From Mytilisepta virgata (taxonomy: Eukaryota; Mollusca; Bivalvia; Mytilida; Mytilidae): a DNA stretch of 64,000 nucleotides. Numbering within the stretch: the first letter of the stretch is position 1; every line of letters starts with the position of its first letter. A program made the translations under genes and the position numbers. Positions 21,992 to 34,800 of this stretch are shown here, one piece after another. The notes under the pieces were generated by a model that did no database searches, had not been told where the DNA came from, and saw only the letters and a program-made list of their open reading frames with translations. Location of the stretch: assembly GCA_028015205.1 (NCBI GenBank), contig CM051519.1, positions 78,823,539 through 78,887,538 on the forward strand. Reading direction: 5' to 3'.

Positions 21992-22862
21992 ATGCATGTA
22001 ATGGGTGGCGAACTTGATTTAGTTGACAGAGATCCTAACGGAATTAATGCTCACCTTGGGGTATGTTATTATTTTATAATATTTTATATTTATATTGTGA
22101 AAATTCTAAATATCATTGAAGTCTTTTAAATGAATGTTATTTATTGTTCGATTTTAATAAAGCTAAAAGAACTTTGTGCCGAGCAATAATTATTGAAGAA
22201 TACAGCGTGAAACAGCAAAATATGACGACACAATATATAAAACGTATATGCATAGGACAACTATTTAAACAATTCTTGCAAAAAAATAAATAAAACACTT
22301 AAATCTGTGTTACCATATCTTAAAGACACAAATTAAGGTATAAAATCATAGTGGGAAATATTTATTCAGATTTAGTAATTGTGTGCAGTGTTCGTTTTTG
22401 GTTCCTATTAAGTTCGAAATGGAAGTGGAAACCATCTATCTATATAGGAGAAACACTTATACTATAGTTAAAAAGTCCTGAAAAATTTACTTTCTACTAT
22501 ATACGTGTGTATTGTACATATATTTCCTGTTTCAGACTCTGCACTTCAACGATGTGTTCGGAGAACCTGATGGAGTACACAGTATGGACTGTGTATATAA
22601 GATTTCCTATCACTGCTTCAACTGCTGGAAGAAACTTGCCTACACTCTTCTGACATTGTGTTACGGAATATGTTTAGCTGCAGAATGGGCAATTATCTTC
22701 GCATATGTAGCGTTCTACCATATCTGGGTAATTTCACCATGTATGAAACTGTTCGAGATGAATTGTGGACTTTGTCAGAGAGTTTATGCCAATATAGTGA
22801 ACTGCTGCATCGTTCCATGGTGTGAAGCATTTGGAACAGTATTCCATGCGTTCAAAAGATAA
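21992..22862 (+). CDS. Caveolin-like gene 3 (two exons)
   Basis: Caveolin-family protein of 131 aa. Exon 1 is 21992-22060 (MHVMGGELDLVDRDPNGINA then HLG; an inner ATG at 22001 is also possible), with donor GTATGT at 22061. The intron is 22061-22535. Exon 2 is 22536-22862, after a TTTCCTGTTTCAG acceptor, and starts TLHFNDVFGEPDG. DCVYKISYHCFNCWKKLAYT occupies the scaffolding-domain position. A hydrophobic hairpin follows, then HIWVISPCMK, which keeps the Pro and Cys matching CAV1 P132 and C133. The residue matching P110 is Cys (YGIC). Near the C terminus it has CEAFGTVFHAFKR, where genes 4-6 have CEACGT. The protein should sit in the inner leaflet with both ends cytoplasmic, as in the family. 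Confidence 0.92.
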
Positions 22863-23084
22863 ATACGCCAAGTCAAAAACTCTGAATATAAGTGCCACAA
22901 ATCAGACTGAATTTTGCCGCTTTTTTAAGAATGTCTCATGATCAGACATTTTGAAAAAAAGATTTTGTTTATGAACTATATCGTTAGATCTATACAGGTT
23001 ACAAGACTTTTTTTATGTACATGTACATGTATATATACATTTTGTACAAAACATATTATATGTTGAATTTAACCCTTTGATGCA

Positions 23085-23090
23085 AATAAA
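23085..23090 (+). terminator. Polyadenylation signal, gene 3
   Basis: AATAAA 223 bp after the gene 3 stop codon, the first canonical signal downstream. Confidence 0.55.
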
Positions 23091-23343
23091 ATATTTATTT
23101 ATTATTAGTCTTGACATAGTTTGTCTTCACGTGAGAGCATAACAGCCCTATAACCATCCCACGTGTCATTTTCTAAAATGGTAGAAATAATTTATTGTAA
23201 GGTTGTTTACGTGTCAAAATAATTTCATTGGGTTGTGTAGGTCTGAAATTGGGATTTAGCAGGTGGCTTAGCAGGCAGTAGAAAACAATTTTACATATCA
23301 ATATTGAACAATAAATATTATCCGACTCGGTAAGTAATTTTGC

Positions 23344-23345
<2 letters not shown>

Positions 23346-23391
<46 letters not shown>
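23346..23391. repeat. (AT)n microsatellite at 3' end of LINE A
   Basis: About 22 AT units. LINE A lies on the minus strand and ends against this tract, so it may be the element's 3' tail or a pre-existing target. Confidence 0.8.
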
Positions 23392-23393
<2 letters not shown>

Positions 23394-23508
23394 GAATGAA
23401 TTTCCTCCATTACTGGAGAGTTGTTTTTTACATTCTAGTTCAAAAACATAATAAATTTACTGTTTATGTACACAAGAAAATTAAGCGTCTCATTTTAAAA
23501 AGTCCGAT

Positions 23509-26500
23509 TTACAAATACAGACGAGGAATCGGTATGTCCCAGCTGTATAAACATCTGGCTAGTTCCACCATCAATTCAACCCAGCTTGTAACATCAACGT
23601 CGACAATCGCAGGCGTTACACCTCCGAGTAAAGTCATTATTAAATCATCGTCATCTTGATTTAAAATGTTCACCGATTGTCGCACTGGCAGTATATTTAC
23701 AGTGTTATCTAATAGTTCGTTTCTCTTCTTCACAAATTTTTCACAAGACAATATATAATGTTTAATAATATCACTCTGATTTCGATTGCAAAAGTTACAT
23801 TCAGTATCAATTTTCGGGAATGTTCCAAGTTTACACATAAAACCTAAATGTTTCTGATATTGCGAGTATAAATAACATATCTTCCACAGTTTATGACCAC
23901 CAATATGATTATGTATCTTGTAAAAATGTGAGAGTTCGTCGCAAGCCATTACTCTTTCAGTCCACTTTTCTTGTTCATAACTGTCAATTGTTGTTATAAC
24001 AATATTCTTCCAACACAAAGAGTCCGGAAATACACCTTTTCTAACATAGTTAATCAAAAATTCATATAAACTATATTTAATCAGACTTTCTATCAACGAT
24101 AAAGTCACAGTGCATATATTTCGATATCCAAGAACATACTGTGAAATTTGCGATAAAAACAAATGTTTATGGAACGATGATGGAGGTGTACGACACAACC
24201 GCCCAAAAAGAAAAAGTCGTTGTTTATCAATGTACGAGCATAACGATAGCAATCCCAGGGTTGATGTTGTTGCTTCATTTGGTGAACGCTTATCAATCCC
24301 TTGCATACATCTCGCAAAGTGTCTCTGTACGTTCTACAGTCTCAATATCCGGCAGTGCAAGCTGTCCCCATATCTCACAACCATATAACGCCGATGGAAG
24401 AATAACACGCTGCCAAACAATAACAGAACTTAGTGGATTCAGTCCGTTTGCGTTTAATCTAATGTCTTTAAGAGAATGTGTGAGCTGTCGTGCTTTATTC
24501 GCAACTCGCTGTGTTCTTTGTTTACCCATTCTGTTTGAGCACATCAATATTCCAACATATACGCAACTTTCTGTGATGTTAATGGTATTACCTCCTAACG
24601 TAAATTGTCTACTACCTGAACTAAAATCACTGGCAAAACACATAATGTTACTTTTGGACGCATTGAATTTTAGTCTCCATTTCGAAGCATATTTCCATAC
24701 AATATCAAGTGATTGTTGTAGTCCACAAGGACTTGTACTTAATAAGCAAGTGTCATCAGCTAACAAAATACCTGGAACATCTTTATTACTTATATTTATA
24801 CCACAGTTTCTTTTCGACAATTCTTCTAAAAGATCGTTTATATAAACTAGAAACAACCAAGCAGATAAAATTCGTCCCTGTCCAACTCCTTGTTTTACAT
24901 CAATCATATCACTTCGCATACCATTTTGACTAACGGAAACTTTAACACCCGTATATGATTCTCTCAAAATTCGCCACAGCTGTCCAGTAATTCCCAAATC
25001 ATATAGCTTACAGAATAAAGCACTCTGCCAAACATAATCAAACGCCTTTTGATTATCTAAAAAACACACATATATATCAGATTTCCGGATTGAAAAGTAA
25101 TTGATACATTCTTGCAAAACAAACGCAGCCACGACAGCGCCTTTATTTTCAGTAAATCCGAATTGTAGCTGGTGAGGAAAAGAAACGTTTTTATGTTCGA
25201 GAGTTTTCTTTATACGGTTTAACAATATCTTTTCGAACACTTTTCCAACAACTGCCGTTAATGTTATACCACGATAATTAACCGGGTTACATCTATCTTT
25301 GTTTTGGCCTTTATAAATGTTTATTATTGTTCCAGTTTTAATGTTTTCCGGTAAATACTCGCATTTTAAAATCCCATTGAATAAATTGGCTAAATATAAA
25401 TGCAATGAACGTCCAGGGTATTTTAAAAGTTCGTTTGTCAACATATCGTGTCCAGGAGATTTGTCGTTTTTTAACAGTTTTACTACATCAGCTACCTCAT
25501 TACTTGTTACGATATCAATGTTTTGTGCTCCGTTTTCTTGTTCGTGTTTTTCGATGTCCATACCTTTACGTTCAATTTCCGTTTTAAACTCACTATCAAA
25601 GCTGTCGCATTGACGTTCAGTAAGTAAGTCTGAATAGTATTTGCACCAAATATTACATTTTTCCGTATCAGTTTTTCCTACAGTATCTCCATAATTCAAA
25701 ACGGTCATTGGGGTTTGTTGTCGTCGCTGTTTTTTAACTGTTCTATAGAACTCTCCAATGTCGACTTCCGCACATTTCGATATCTCTTCAAGTTTATCTT
25801 GTTTCCATTTGTATTCTGCTCGCCTTTTTTGCTTACGGAATTCACGTTTTGAGTCTTTGTAGTTACGAAATGCTGTTGAACACTTATCTCGATCATTCTG
25901 TATCCATATTCGTCCATCACTTCGCATCTGAAAATCATAGTCATTTAACTTGTGATCCTTCCAATAAGGCTTTAAGTATTTACGAAATTGTCCGGACGGA
26001 ATGCAATAATTTGCCGCTGAATGTAACGCATTTGTGATGAAAGCATTTGAGTCTTCAATTGCAGACGGGGTATCGTGGTTATTTCACTTATGACGAAGGA
26101 ACATGTCAATTTCGGTTCTATACATACATTTTTCAAATTCAGTGGCTGTTTTCCATTTTAGTTTTCGGAAAGACCTTGAATGTAGGTCAGTTATAATTTC
26201 ACAAGACAAAGTTGTATGTAACGGCAAATGGTCTGACACTTCAAATGGAACACTATTATCAATTTGAACTTTAGATGTACTGTATCTTGCGAAATCCGGG
26301 ATCAGGATATAATCAATGAGCGATTTTACAGACATTGCTTTATTCCGACACGAATGAGATGGCCCTGTCCGACCCGGCAACTCAACTGTATTAATCAACA
26401 CCTTTGAAAGTTCTCGAGCCTGCTGGATGTCTGAGCTTTGTTTATGTCAGAGTTTAAATCACCACATAATATACAGAAAGACGTTTCAGAAAATGCATCG

Positions 26501-27042
26501 TATAAATCGAATAGTTTATCCATTGATCTTTTATATTCCTCATTAGAAACGTTGGAAGACGATAGTCGGCTTCCAAGAATAATAATATCTTTCAAATTCG
26601 ATTTCGACAATTTGATAGCACATATGTAGTCTTCATCAGTGTTTATTTCTTTAATTTTATCAAACATTTTATTCCGCACAAATATGGCTACTCCGCCCGC
26701 GCCACGATTTGCATCAGTTGTTTGTACAGTACAGTTAACATGGAATTCGCTATCAATACTTCTTAAAAAGTTAATGTTATCATAATTCAACCGATGCTCC
26801 GTAACAACACAAATATCCGGCTTTTGCAGTATATCTATTATTTTCGGAGTACCATACATGATTCCCCGAATATTCCAGCATGATATGTTTAGCACCGACA
26901 TAAATATCAAAATAATAATTACAAATATATTAATTGCCATCATGATGTCTGTATGAGTATTTTCTATTGTCATTAGAGTTTTGCTCAGTTTTGTTGTATA
27001 TTCCTCGGGATGAGTAATAATTGTCATAACATTCACGCTCAT
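23509..27042 (-). pseudogene. LINE A ORF2 (endonuclease-RT), broken
   Basis: The endonuclease starts with SVLNISCWNIRG and includes CGDLNSD and, further on, SDHLPL, the catalytic blocks of APE-type endonucleases. The RT has FLDNQKAFDYVWQ, GVGQGRILSAWLFLVYINDL and LADDT (about 24764-24751). The end has CNFCNRNQSDIIKHYILSC. Breaks: a frameshift near 26400-26430, an in-frame stop at about 26085-26087, and a frameshift near 24293-24306. The first ATG could be 27042 or one nearer the CWNIRG block, so the start overlaps the end of ORF1. Few lesions suggest fairly recent insertion. Confidence 0.85.
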
Positions 27043-28510
27043 TACTGTCTACATTGTAATCGTTCTGTTTGGTATTATCACGTTGTGATCTCGGTATCCA
27101 GTCTCTCCATGTTATTCCTGGTGGCCAGAAATCTTCGCACTCACATAAACGATAATAGTCCCGGCTGTCTATATTTAGACGTAACATATATGTTCCTCCT
27201 TGGTATGTTTCTATATGTTTCAACAGTTTCACGTAGGTAACATTGACACATCTGTCTTTGGCATAGTCTTTAATCGCTACTGAAATTCTACTTATATCAT
27301 CAGTTGCTTCGACATTATAAAAAACAATTCTTCTCGTGCTGTACTTAAACACACCACGGAATAACATTGAGCTATCTTGGTTTGGATTCTGTATTTCTGC
27401 ATGCCTTTCATATTCGTTTACTGTTTTCCTTTCATAATCATCTTTACTATTTGATATATTTTCTGACTGTTTACTGTAGTCACTTTCTCTGTGAATTTTT
27501 CGGCCGGAAGGAGTGGTGACATAATTTTGCATGAATTCTAATAGTCCGCTGTTGTCACCTATCTCTATATTCTCGGTATCTATAAACTCATCTTCTGAAC
27601 TAACGTGTTTGGTAGTAGAACTCGTTTGGTTTTCACTGTCATGTTCATTTTCTTCGCGTTCTTTATTATCAAGATTTCGGTTAGTGTTCTGAACGTTAGG
27701 CTTATCCGCGTTTTTCTCAGCAGTATTTACAGTTTGAACTTTCGCTTTTGTTCTATTCTTCTTCGGTTCAGGTGAATGTCTCCTGGTTCCGGACTCACTA
27801 AACTTAACATTTAATACGTTTAGCTCGTACTTTAAGTGTGATATCTCCTGCTGGTACAATTTTGAGTTGGTGCGAAGATTGTTTTCAGAGTTTTTCAACA
27901 GTTCAAGCTCCGTTATTAGTTTGTTAATTTCGTGATCTTTACTTCTAATATGAACTTTTAAGTCTTTTATTTCTCCATTCAGTTTTTCTTCTAATGACTG
28001 AAATTTTTGTCTCATATGTTTACTATCGCTGTCAATGAGCTGTTTAATTTCTATTAGGTTTTGTAACACATTTACATTTTGTTCATTGGATTCCTCAGTA
28101 AACGTTTCTGATATTGTGGTGTTTAATCGGTTTTCCCTCAGTTTGTGCAAGCTCATGACCTCTTTTTGCAACTGTTCCTTACTAATTTTCCCCTCAATAA
28201 AACCAAACAAGTAATAAATATCTGTCGCATATTTATCTACTGCAGATCTGCCGTTTCTAGATGTTGCTCTAGCAGCTCTATTCGATAATACACCATCTGG
28301 ATAGTCAGAGCAATGAGTTTTTATGTAATCATATAAGGAGAAATGGATTTGTTTAACACTTTCTATATCGTCTGTATATATAGATGAAATTTCACTTTCA
28401 AATCTAAGTTTATCAAATTTACCATACTTTTCTTTCAATTCTTCATATATGTTTTGATCCATTTTTTCGGCCTGTTGGGTAGAATATATATCGTCTTCCG
28501 AGTCACTCAT
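26930..28510 (-). CDS. LINE A ORF1 protein
   Basis: An intact 526-aa frame from ATG at 28510. The N-terminal part (residues 1-130) has charged helices. A probable coiled coil lies at about 145-240 (for example KFQSLEEKLNGEIKDLKVHI). A low-complexity Asn/Glu/Lys/Ser linker covers about 240-375. A more conserved-looking C-terminal domain (about 380-475) ends with FWPPGITWRDWIPRSQR. Coiled coil plus C-terminal RNA-binding-type domain is the usual plan of LINE ORF1 proteins, which bind element RNA and act as chaperones. No CCHC knuckle was seen. The 3' end overlaps the start of ORF2 in another frame. Confidence 0.8.
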   Translation of the reverse strand: MSDSEDDIYSTQQAEKMDQNIYEELKEKYGKFDKLRFESEISSIYTDDIESVKQIHFSLYDYIKTHCSDYPDGVLSNRAARATSRNGRSAVDKYATDIYYLFGFIEGKISKEQLQKEVMSLHKLRENRLNTTISETFTEESNEQNVNVLQNLIEIKQLIDSDSKHMRQKFQSLEEKLNGEIKDLKVHIRSKDHEINKLITELELLKNSENNLRTNSKLYQQEISHLKYELNVLNVKFSESGTRRHSPEPKKNRTKAKVQTVNTAEKNADKPNVQNTNRNLDNKEREENEHDSENQTSSTTKHVSSEDEFIDTENIEIGDNSGLLEFMQNYVTTPSGRKIHRESDYSKQSENISNSKDDYERKTVNEYERHAEIQNPNQDSSMLFRGVFKYSTRRIVFYNVEATDDISRISVAIKDYAKDRCVNVTYVKLLKHIETYQGGTYMLRLNIDSRDYYRLCECEDFWPPGITWRDWIPRSQRDNTKQNDYNVDSNERECYDNYYSSRGIYNKTEQNSNDNRKYSYRHHDGN

Positions 28511-28799
28511 AATGTTGATACTAACGGTAACGGTACTTTATGTATATCGGGTAGCTAAGTATTTATATATTTCGTCTATATATAGTGTTAGTGTTAATGA
28601 GATTAATACTCACCAACTATAAACATTGCACATCTATGATATTTTCTTTACTATATAAACAGTTTTGAGCGAGTTTTATGTCAGGTTTCAAACAAATCCA
28701 GGTGCTATTCCATAACAACAGCAACATAATATCCAAAATTTCCGAACACACTACTTAGATTTCCATAAATATCGAAATATTGACGGAGCTCAAAATTTT

Positions 28800-29120
28800 C
28801 GACTTCCATATTAAAGGGACATCACTCATCTATCATTAATCTGTTAAGATAAATTATCTAAAACCAAACGGTATTATCAAAGATTTCAAGCATTCAACGA
28901 TAGCTAGCTATTGTTCAACGCGTTGAAAGCTTTTGGGATTGAAATAAGCTGATGAGCGTTAAAAATAGGCTGTAAATTTGAACACTTTTTGGATTTCAAC
29001 AAATCTGGCAAACATTCAAAATAGACTGTCAATTTGAACACTAGCTAGCTATCGTTGCCAGCAATTTGATCACTAGCTAGCTATTGTCGCCAACTTTTTG
29101 CCAGCCTCACGTTAAACTTT
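28800..29120. repeat. Short repeats with CTAGCTAGCTAT
   Basis: Several copies of AGCTAGCTATTGTTC / ACTAGCTAGCTATCGTTGCC and of TTTGAACACT... alternate here. It may be the 5' end of LINE A or an unrelated older repeat. 29120-29440 shows nothing I can name. Confidence 0.4.
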
Positions 29121-29453
29121 AGCCAGGTCGGGACTGAACGCCACTCCCCAACCCATTGTAGTAAACTAACATAAATAACAAGTTTTAGCTTTCTAAAAAG
29201 CTGTGGACTGCTTCGCTGTATCTTAATTTATGGTAATATGTGAGCATGTGGTTGTTGATTAAGTATTGGAATTGTGGTATTCTTAGATATTGATTGATAT
29301 GAAATGTGTCTTAGACTTGCAATATCAATTTTTGTAAATCTGCAAACCCAGTATATTTTAAAGCGTTCTGTTGACCAGTAAAATTTTCCGCGCGAAAACA
29401 ACAAATAGACACGACTCTGGAGGTGTGCCTAGATTGGCAGAAGTTATAAAGTA

Positions 29454-29811
29454 TGGATGGATGGATGAATTATTGTTTAACGTCCAGTGGCAACCAGGTG
29501 CATATCAGGACGAGAACATGTTGATATGATAATGAATATGATCCCTGCTTTGTACTAGATCGACACGCTAAGTCGGATTTTTAATGTGCTAGCTCACGAG
29601 GTAACTGTCCGCAGGAAGACATATCACCTCACTCGGACACATTATACTGACTCCGAGCCGACCAGTCTTTTCTCTTACTCTTAGATGCGCGTGCTTGGCG
29701 AAGAAGCAGCAAATACCAATTTTGATGTCTTTGGTTTGACCCGGCCGGGGATCGAACCCGCGACCTTCCGCACTCGGGGCGAGTACGCTACCACGAGACC
29801 ACCGAGGCGGT
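29454..29811 (-). mobile_element. tRNA-derived SINE with 12-bp target duplication
   Basis: On the minus strand the 5' end reads CCGCCTCGGTGGTCTCGTGG then TAGCGTAC (A box region) and GGGTTCGATCCCC (perfect B box). The 3' part has CACTGGACGTTAAACAATAA and a CATCCATCCATC tail, which I associate with mollusc SINEs. Direct repeats AGTTATAAAGTA flank it at 29442-29453 and 29812-29823. Confidence 0.9.
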
Positions 29812-29823
29812 AGTTATAAAGTA

Positions 29824-31200
29824 GAGATCATGCATTTTTGTTGTAAACATAGGATTATAGTGTATACGATTAAGCAAAACAAACCATGTGTATTGCAGAT
29901 TAACAAAGCAAATATACACGTATTAATAATTGATTTCAATAATGAATTTCAGAATATATGAATATTACAAAACATGTATTGACAGTTGATCGGAACTGAT
30001 ATACACATAGTTAATTTTCCGGCTTTTGATGACTTATCCTGAAGGAGTAAAGTCTGTAATTCTTTATCTTATTTAAACCAATGGCTGTTGCTGTATCTCA
30101 GCCGCATCATAAAGTAACCAATCAGCGACCAGTGATTATTTCAAGATGGCGTCTATGTCTACTGAAACTAATAGCTCCGCACCGTGATACGAAGCAACAA
30201 TACAGAAAATTGCAAAATTATAGTCAATTTTCCATAGTTTTACTGTTCAAGGGGGAATAACTACAAGAAAAATTAATTCGTCGGTGCTGATCTAAATTTT
30301 TACATAAATTTAATTAAAACCTGTTTAGAAATATAGACACGAGAGCGCTTACAAAGTCAATTTTCACATATAACAGATACCAGACTATAAAAATGGAAGA
30401 AGCCATTCTATGAGCGTTCATTCATTCAGTTTTGTCGCAGTAAATACAGAATATATCGCAGAACAATATGATTTGAAGCGGGAATATGGTGGATTTTTTC
30501 TTCACATAAAATCCCTGGATATATATGTACGTTAGCAAAATAAACTGTTCTTCATCTTAAAGTTACAGACGGAGAAAAATCTCACCCACATCTTTAAGTT
30601 CAAGATAACTCTTAGGCTATTGTATTTTTGGGATACAAGATGTGGGCATGAAAGCGTCATCGTATTGTCTGGACTTTTTCAAATAACATAGATCATACGA
30701 AGGCAAACTTTTTGTTATATGATTTTCACAGTTATGACACAAAATAAAAATCAAACCAGACCTTATTTTATTTCACTTGAACTTCGTTTTTTTTCTTTTT
30801 TTTTTTTTTTTTTTTGGCAGGGAAAAGAAATTGCTAAACAATAAATATACAAGAGTCTTTAAAGTTTGTATATTTGGATACATTTAAAGAAGCAATGTTA
30901 TTTCAAATAACATGTATTTTGGTAGTTTAAAAAATATGTTTATTTTTCTTGGACTATTTTTTTTTTTTTTTGTAATGAGATCAACCGAAATTTAAAAGAT
31001 AAAATAGTATTAAATGAAACGTTTGAAAACAGAACCTTTAAAATTACTTCCAATGTAACTTTTGATCCGAATCACGTGTAAGGATCATCAAGTCTTCAAA
31101 ATACAAGCCTAACATTAACCATTTAAAGCTTGAGTTCAATGATAATGCATAGTTTGCAGGTCCTTGATATATTTTTTAAGAAAATGTTTCTTTAAGAAGT
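29824..31200. other. Intergenic, no gene seen
   Basis: AT-rich spacer with T runs at about 30789-30815 and 30958-30971. A short segment near 31100 (AAAATACAAGCCTAACATTA) resembles the duplicated flank of genes 3 and 4. No gene supported. Confidence 0.45.
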
Positions 31201-31261
31201 TTGTTAGGGCCCCGCCATGAGACATGGCGCCGCCCTATAGTAATCAGTCTTGTCCGTAAGC

Positions 31262-31765
31262 ATTTCCTTTGTCGTACGATAACTTAAGATTGCCTTCATG
31301 GATTTTTATGATTTTTATTTACAATATTGGACTTGACCAAAGGAAGGTCCCTTTCGATTTTGAGGAAAATTAGACACCAATTTTTGGGAAATACTTAGTT
31401 TTTATCTGAAAAAATGCATATTTTGAGAATTAACACTATGTCGTATGATAACTTAAGATTGGCTTCATAAATTTTCATAAATTTTATACACAGTTTTGGA
31501 CATGATCAGAGGAAGGTTCCTTTTGATTTTTAGGAAAATTGGAAAAAACTTTTTGGGGAAAACCTTAGTTTTTATATGAAAAAATGCATGAGAATTAACC
31601 TTATGTCGTATGATAACTTCAGATTGCCTTCACAGATTTTCATAAATTTTATACACAGTGTTAGACATGATCAAAGAAAGCTCCCTTTTGAATTTAAAGA
31701 AAATTGGGAAACACTGTTTGGGGGAAAACTTTGTATTATAATGGAAAAAGGCAAATTTTGATAAT
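31262..31765 (+). repeat. Three tandem units of about 165 bp
   Basis: Units start near 31271, 31439 and 31602 with TATGTCGTATGATAACTTAA, and each contains TTTATACACAGTTTTGGACA-like and AAAATTGG.AA motifs. They lie immediately before LINE B. Confidence 0.75.
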
Positions 31766-31800
31766 TTAGCTTCATGCTTTTTGATAGATAAAATGGATGT

Positions 31801-34800
31801 ATGAAGCGACAAAGACGATCCGATTCGTCACGATCTGACAATGACCAACGAAGCTAGGGTAGCCATGGAGAACTAAATCTTTTAAATTTTACTTGTTGTA
31901 ATATAGCTGAATATGACATTGATTTTGTAAATTATATTCCTTTTATACCAATCGGTGAAGAAACTTATGCTTCATGTCTGAAATGTTCTTGTAATCCTTG
32001 TGTATGTAATTTTCTCAGTTCTTTTGAACACACTTTAGCGATCAACTTTGAGGAATATTATGCTGAAAATTTACTAAATTACTATGAGAAAACAACAAAT
32101 CGTATAAATTCTAAATCAAACGAATCGTGCTGTTGTAATGGTTCTTGTGAACACTCTTTGGTGATTAGTTTTGAAAATTATTATGCTGAACATTTATTAA
32201 ATTTTTATGGTTTCTCAACAGATTTCTTTAATGATGACATGAACGAAACATTAGAATTAGAACCTAAAAAAGGTTCATGTATTGGTGAAGGTAGTAGTTA
32301 CTTTATTTCTGGAAATGATTGTGAAATTATTGGCACATGTAATAATGTAGATTTAAATTATGTTAATCCAATTATCAAACTTAATACCAATAATTCTGCG
32401 TCAAATAACAGGAGTGTCAAATGTATAGACGCTAACATTGAAAATGATTTTGATATTTTGTATGTAAATTGCTGTGGATTGAAAAACAAACTTCAGTATC
32501 CAGAATTCCAAGATTTGATTGTAAATTATGATATAGCATGTTTTGTAGAATCTAAAACTGACGATATGGATAGTATTGTATTACCTGGGTATAATTTCAA
32601 AATGAAAAATAGAAAGAAAGTTAGCAGGGTGAAATCCGGTGGAATTGTAATTGGTTATAGAAATCATTTACAAGATAATATTGAAATTTTGAATACCGAA
32701 TGTAACTATGTTATGTGGTGCAAATTTTCAAAAATTTTTAATTCTGAGGAAGTAGTAATTTTAGGTATAGTTTATATACCGCCCGAATATACAACTTATT
32801 CTTCACTAGACGCTTTTAGCGAAATTGAAAACGAATACATTCAACTGTTGTCTAATTTTAAGAGCGTCTTCCTTGTCGGGGACTTTAATGCTCGAACAGC
32901 TGAAGGCCAAGATTTTGTTTACATTGGAGAAACCGACATGGGAGATGATCTGGAAGGGGTCACAGTTAATGAAGTCTGCAACTTAGATATTTTTAATATA
33001 CCCCGAAAACGAAATAATATTGATAAGGGTAAAAATCGATATGGAAACCAATTACTGGAATTGTGTAAAGGAAATAATCTGTTTATTATGAATGGTAGAT
33101 TAGGGTCAGATCGAGACGGTAACTTAACGTGCCGAAATTCAAGTACCGTTGATTACTGTTTAAGTAACGTGAACTTTCTGAAAAATTTTAAAGATCTTAA
33201 AATTCTTGAATTTTCTTCACTGTTCTCCGACGTACATTCACCACTTGCTATAAATCTTAAATATTTTTGCCACAACCAAAATTTTGTCGACAATATAGAA
33301 AACAGCAATAAAACAACAGAAAAAATAAGGAATTGGGATAAAGATAAGACTACTGAATTTCAAAATAACATTGACGTTGTCAAAGTAGATCAACTTTTAG
33401 ATAGCCTTAACAATATAGACTTGCATGTTTTTACCAGCGAAAACTTAAACAAATTAGTTTTTGACCTAGGCCAGATTTTTGTTGAATCCGCGAAATCGAC
33501 ACTTGGCACTCGTATTTCAAAACCTGCATCAAATACTAGACCTAGCGTAAAGGGAGACAAACCATGGTTCAATATAGATTGTAAGTTTGCTAGACAAAAC
33601 TATCGTAAACTCAAACGAAGAGTTAACAACAATTCGTCTGCAGTCATGCACCGCGAGTTGCGGTTAGCAGAGAAAGAATATAAAAAAGTTTTAGACAAAT
33701 CACTTAAAGTGTACAGAAGGAATATGTCAAAGAAACTTAAAAACTTACGTTCAAATAACACGAAAGAATATTGGCAAATTTTAAACCAACATGAACTTTC
33801 AAAACAGCCAGAAATTTCATTTGAAAAGCTTTTTGACTTTTTTAAAAACCTAAATTCTTCAAGTGGATCTGATGATGAAAATATCCCAAACCTTAATTTA
33901 AATCAAGGGCAAATGAATCAATTAAATGAGTCACTAAACTCAGAATTTTCTAGTGATGAAATTCTTAAGTGTATTAAAAATTTGAAAAATAACAAAGCTT
34001 GTGGGGATGATTTAATAATAAATGAGTATATCAAATCTACTAGTGAACAGTTTTTAGAAATATACGTAAAATTATTTAACTTGATATTTCAATCGGGTAT
34101 TGTTCCTGAGTCATGGGTAATCGGTACTATAAAACCATTTTACAAAAATAAGGGGGACAAGCATAACCCGAAAAATTTTCGGCCAATAACTATTGTTAGC
34201 TGTCTAGGAAAACTTTTTACTTCTGTTCTATGTGAAAGGTTAACAATATATTCTTATGAAATTTTATTACTAAGTGAGAACCAATGTGGATTTAGAAAGG
34301 GATATTCAACTTTAGATTGTATGTTTACTCTCCATTCTTTTTTTGAAATTTTAAAATTAAAAAAGAAAAAGCTTTTCTGTGCTTTCGTTGATTTTGAGAA
34401 AGCATTCGATACTGTTGTGCGTGAGGCCTTATGGTATAAAATGCTATTATCAAATATCAACGGAAACATGTACCGAATAATTTTTAATATGTATAATAAT
34501 ATTAAATCTTGCTTATCATATAACGGTAATAAGTCAGATTATTTTCCATGTGAAAAGGGTGTGCGCCAAGGCGAAAATTTATCACCTTTCCTCTTCGCAC
34601 TGTTTTTAAATGATCTAGAATATTTTTTTAGCAGTGAAAATGCTACAGGGTTGGAAACAATATCGGATGAAATGGATGATAAGCTGCATATTTTTCTAAA
34701 AGTCTTTGCGGTACTCTATGCTGATGACACAATTCTTATGGCAGAATCTTCAGAAGATCTTCAGTTTCAACTCGATATATTCAGTCAGTATTGTAGGCAA

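Larger units (their letters stand above)
20964..22100 (+). repeat. Segmental duplication upstream of gene 3
   Basis: Alignable by eye to 36858-37740, including the 5' flank, exon 1 and first bases of the intron. Shared landmarks are ATGACATTCAGTATG, GGATTCAAAATATAA, GATAAATCATATCGTTC, ATCGCTTTAGTTATTTGTAA and the promoter motif. The 242-bp MITE at 21310-21551 is present only here. Confidence 0.8.
23392..28560 (-). mobile_element. LINE A, APE-type non-LTR retrotransposon
   Basis: A nearly full-length two-ORF element on the minus strand. ORF1 (28510-26930) is intact and ORF2 (27042-23509) is broken. The order is ORF1, AP-endonuclease, reverse transcriptase, C-terminal Cys/His motif, AT-rich 3' end. 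The 5' boundary was not fixed: 28511-28800 may be its 5' UTR. Superfamily is uncertain (jockey/CR1/L2-like layout). Confidence 0.85.

Noticed and set aside
26438..26629. Plus-strand frames across LINE A
   Set aside because: They are shadows of the minus-strand endonuclease and RT frames.
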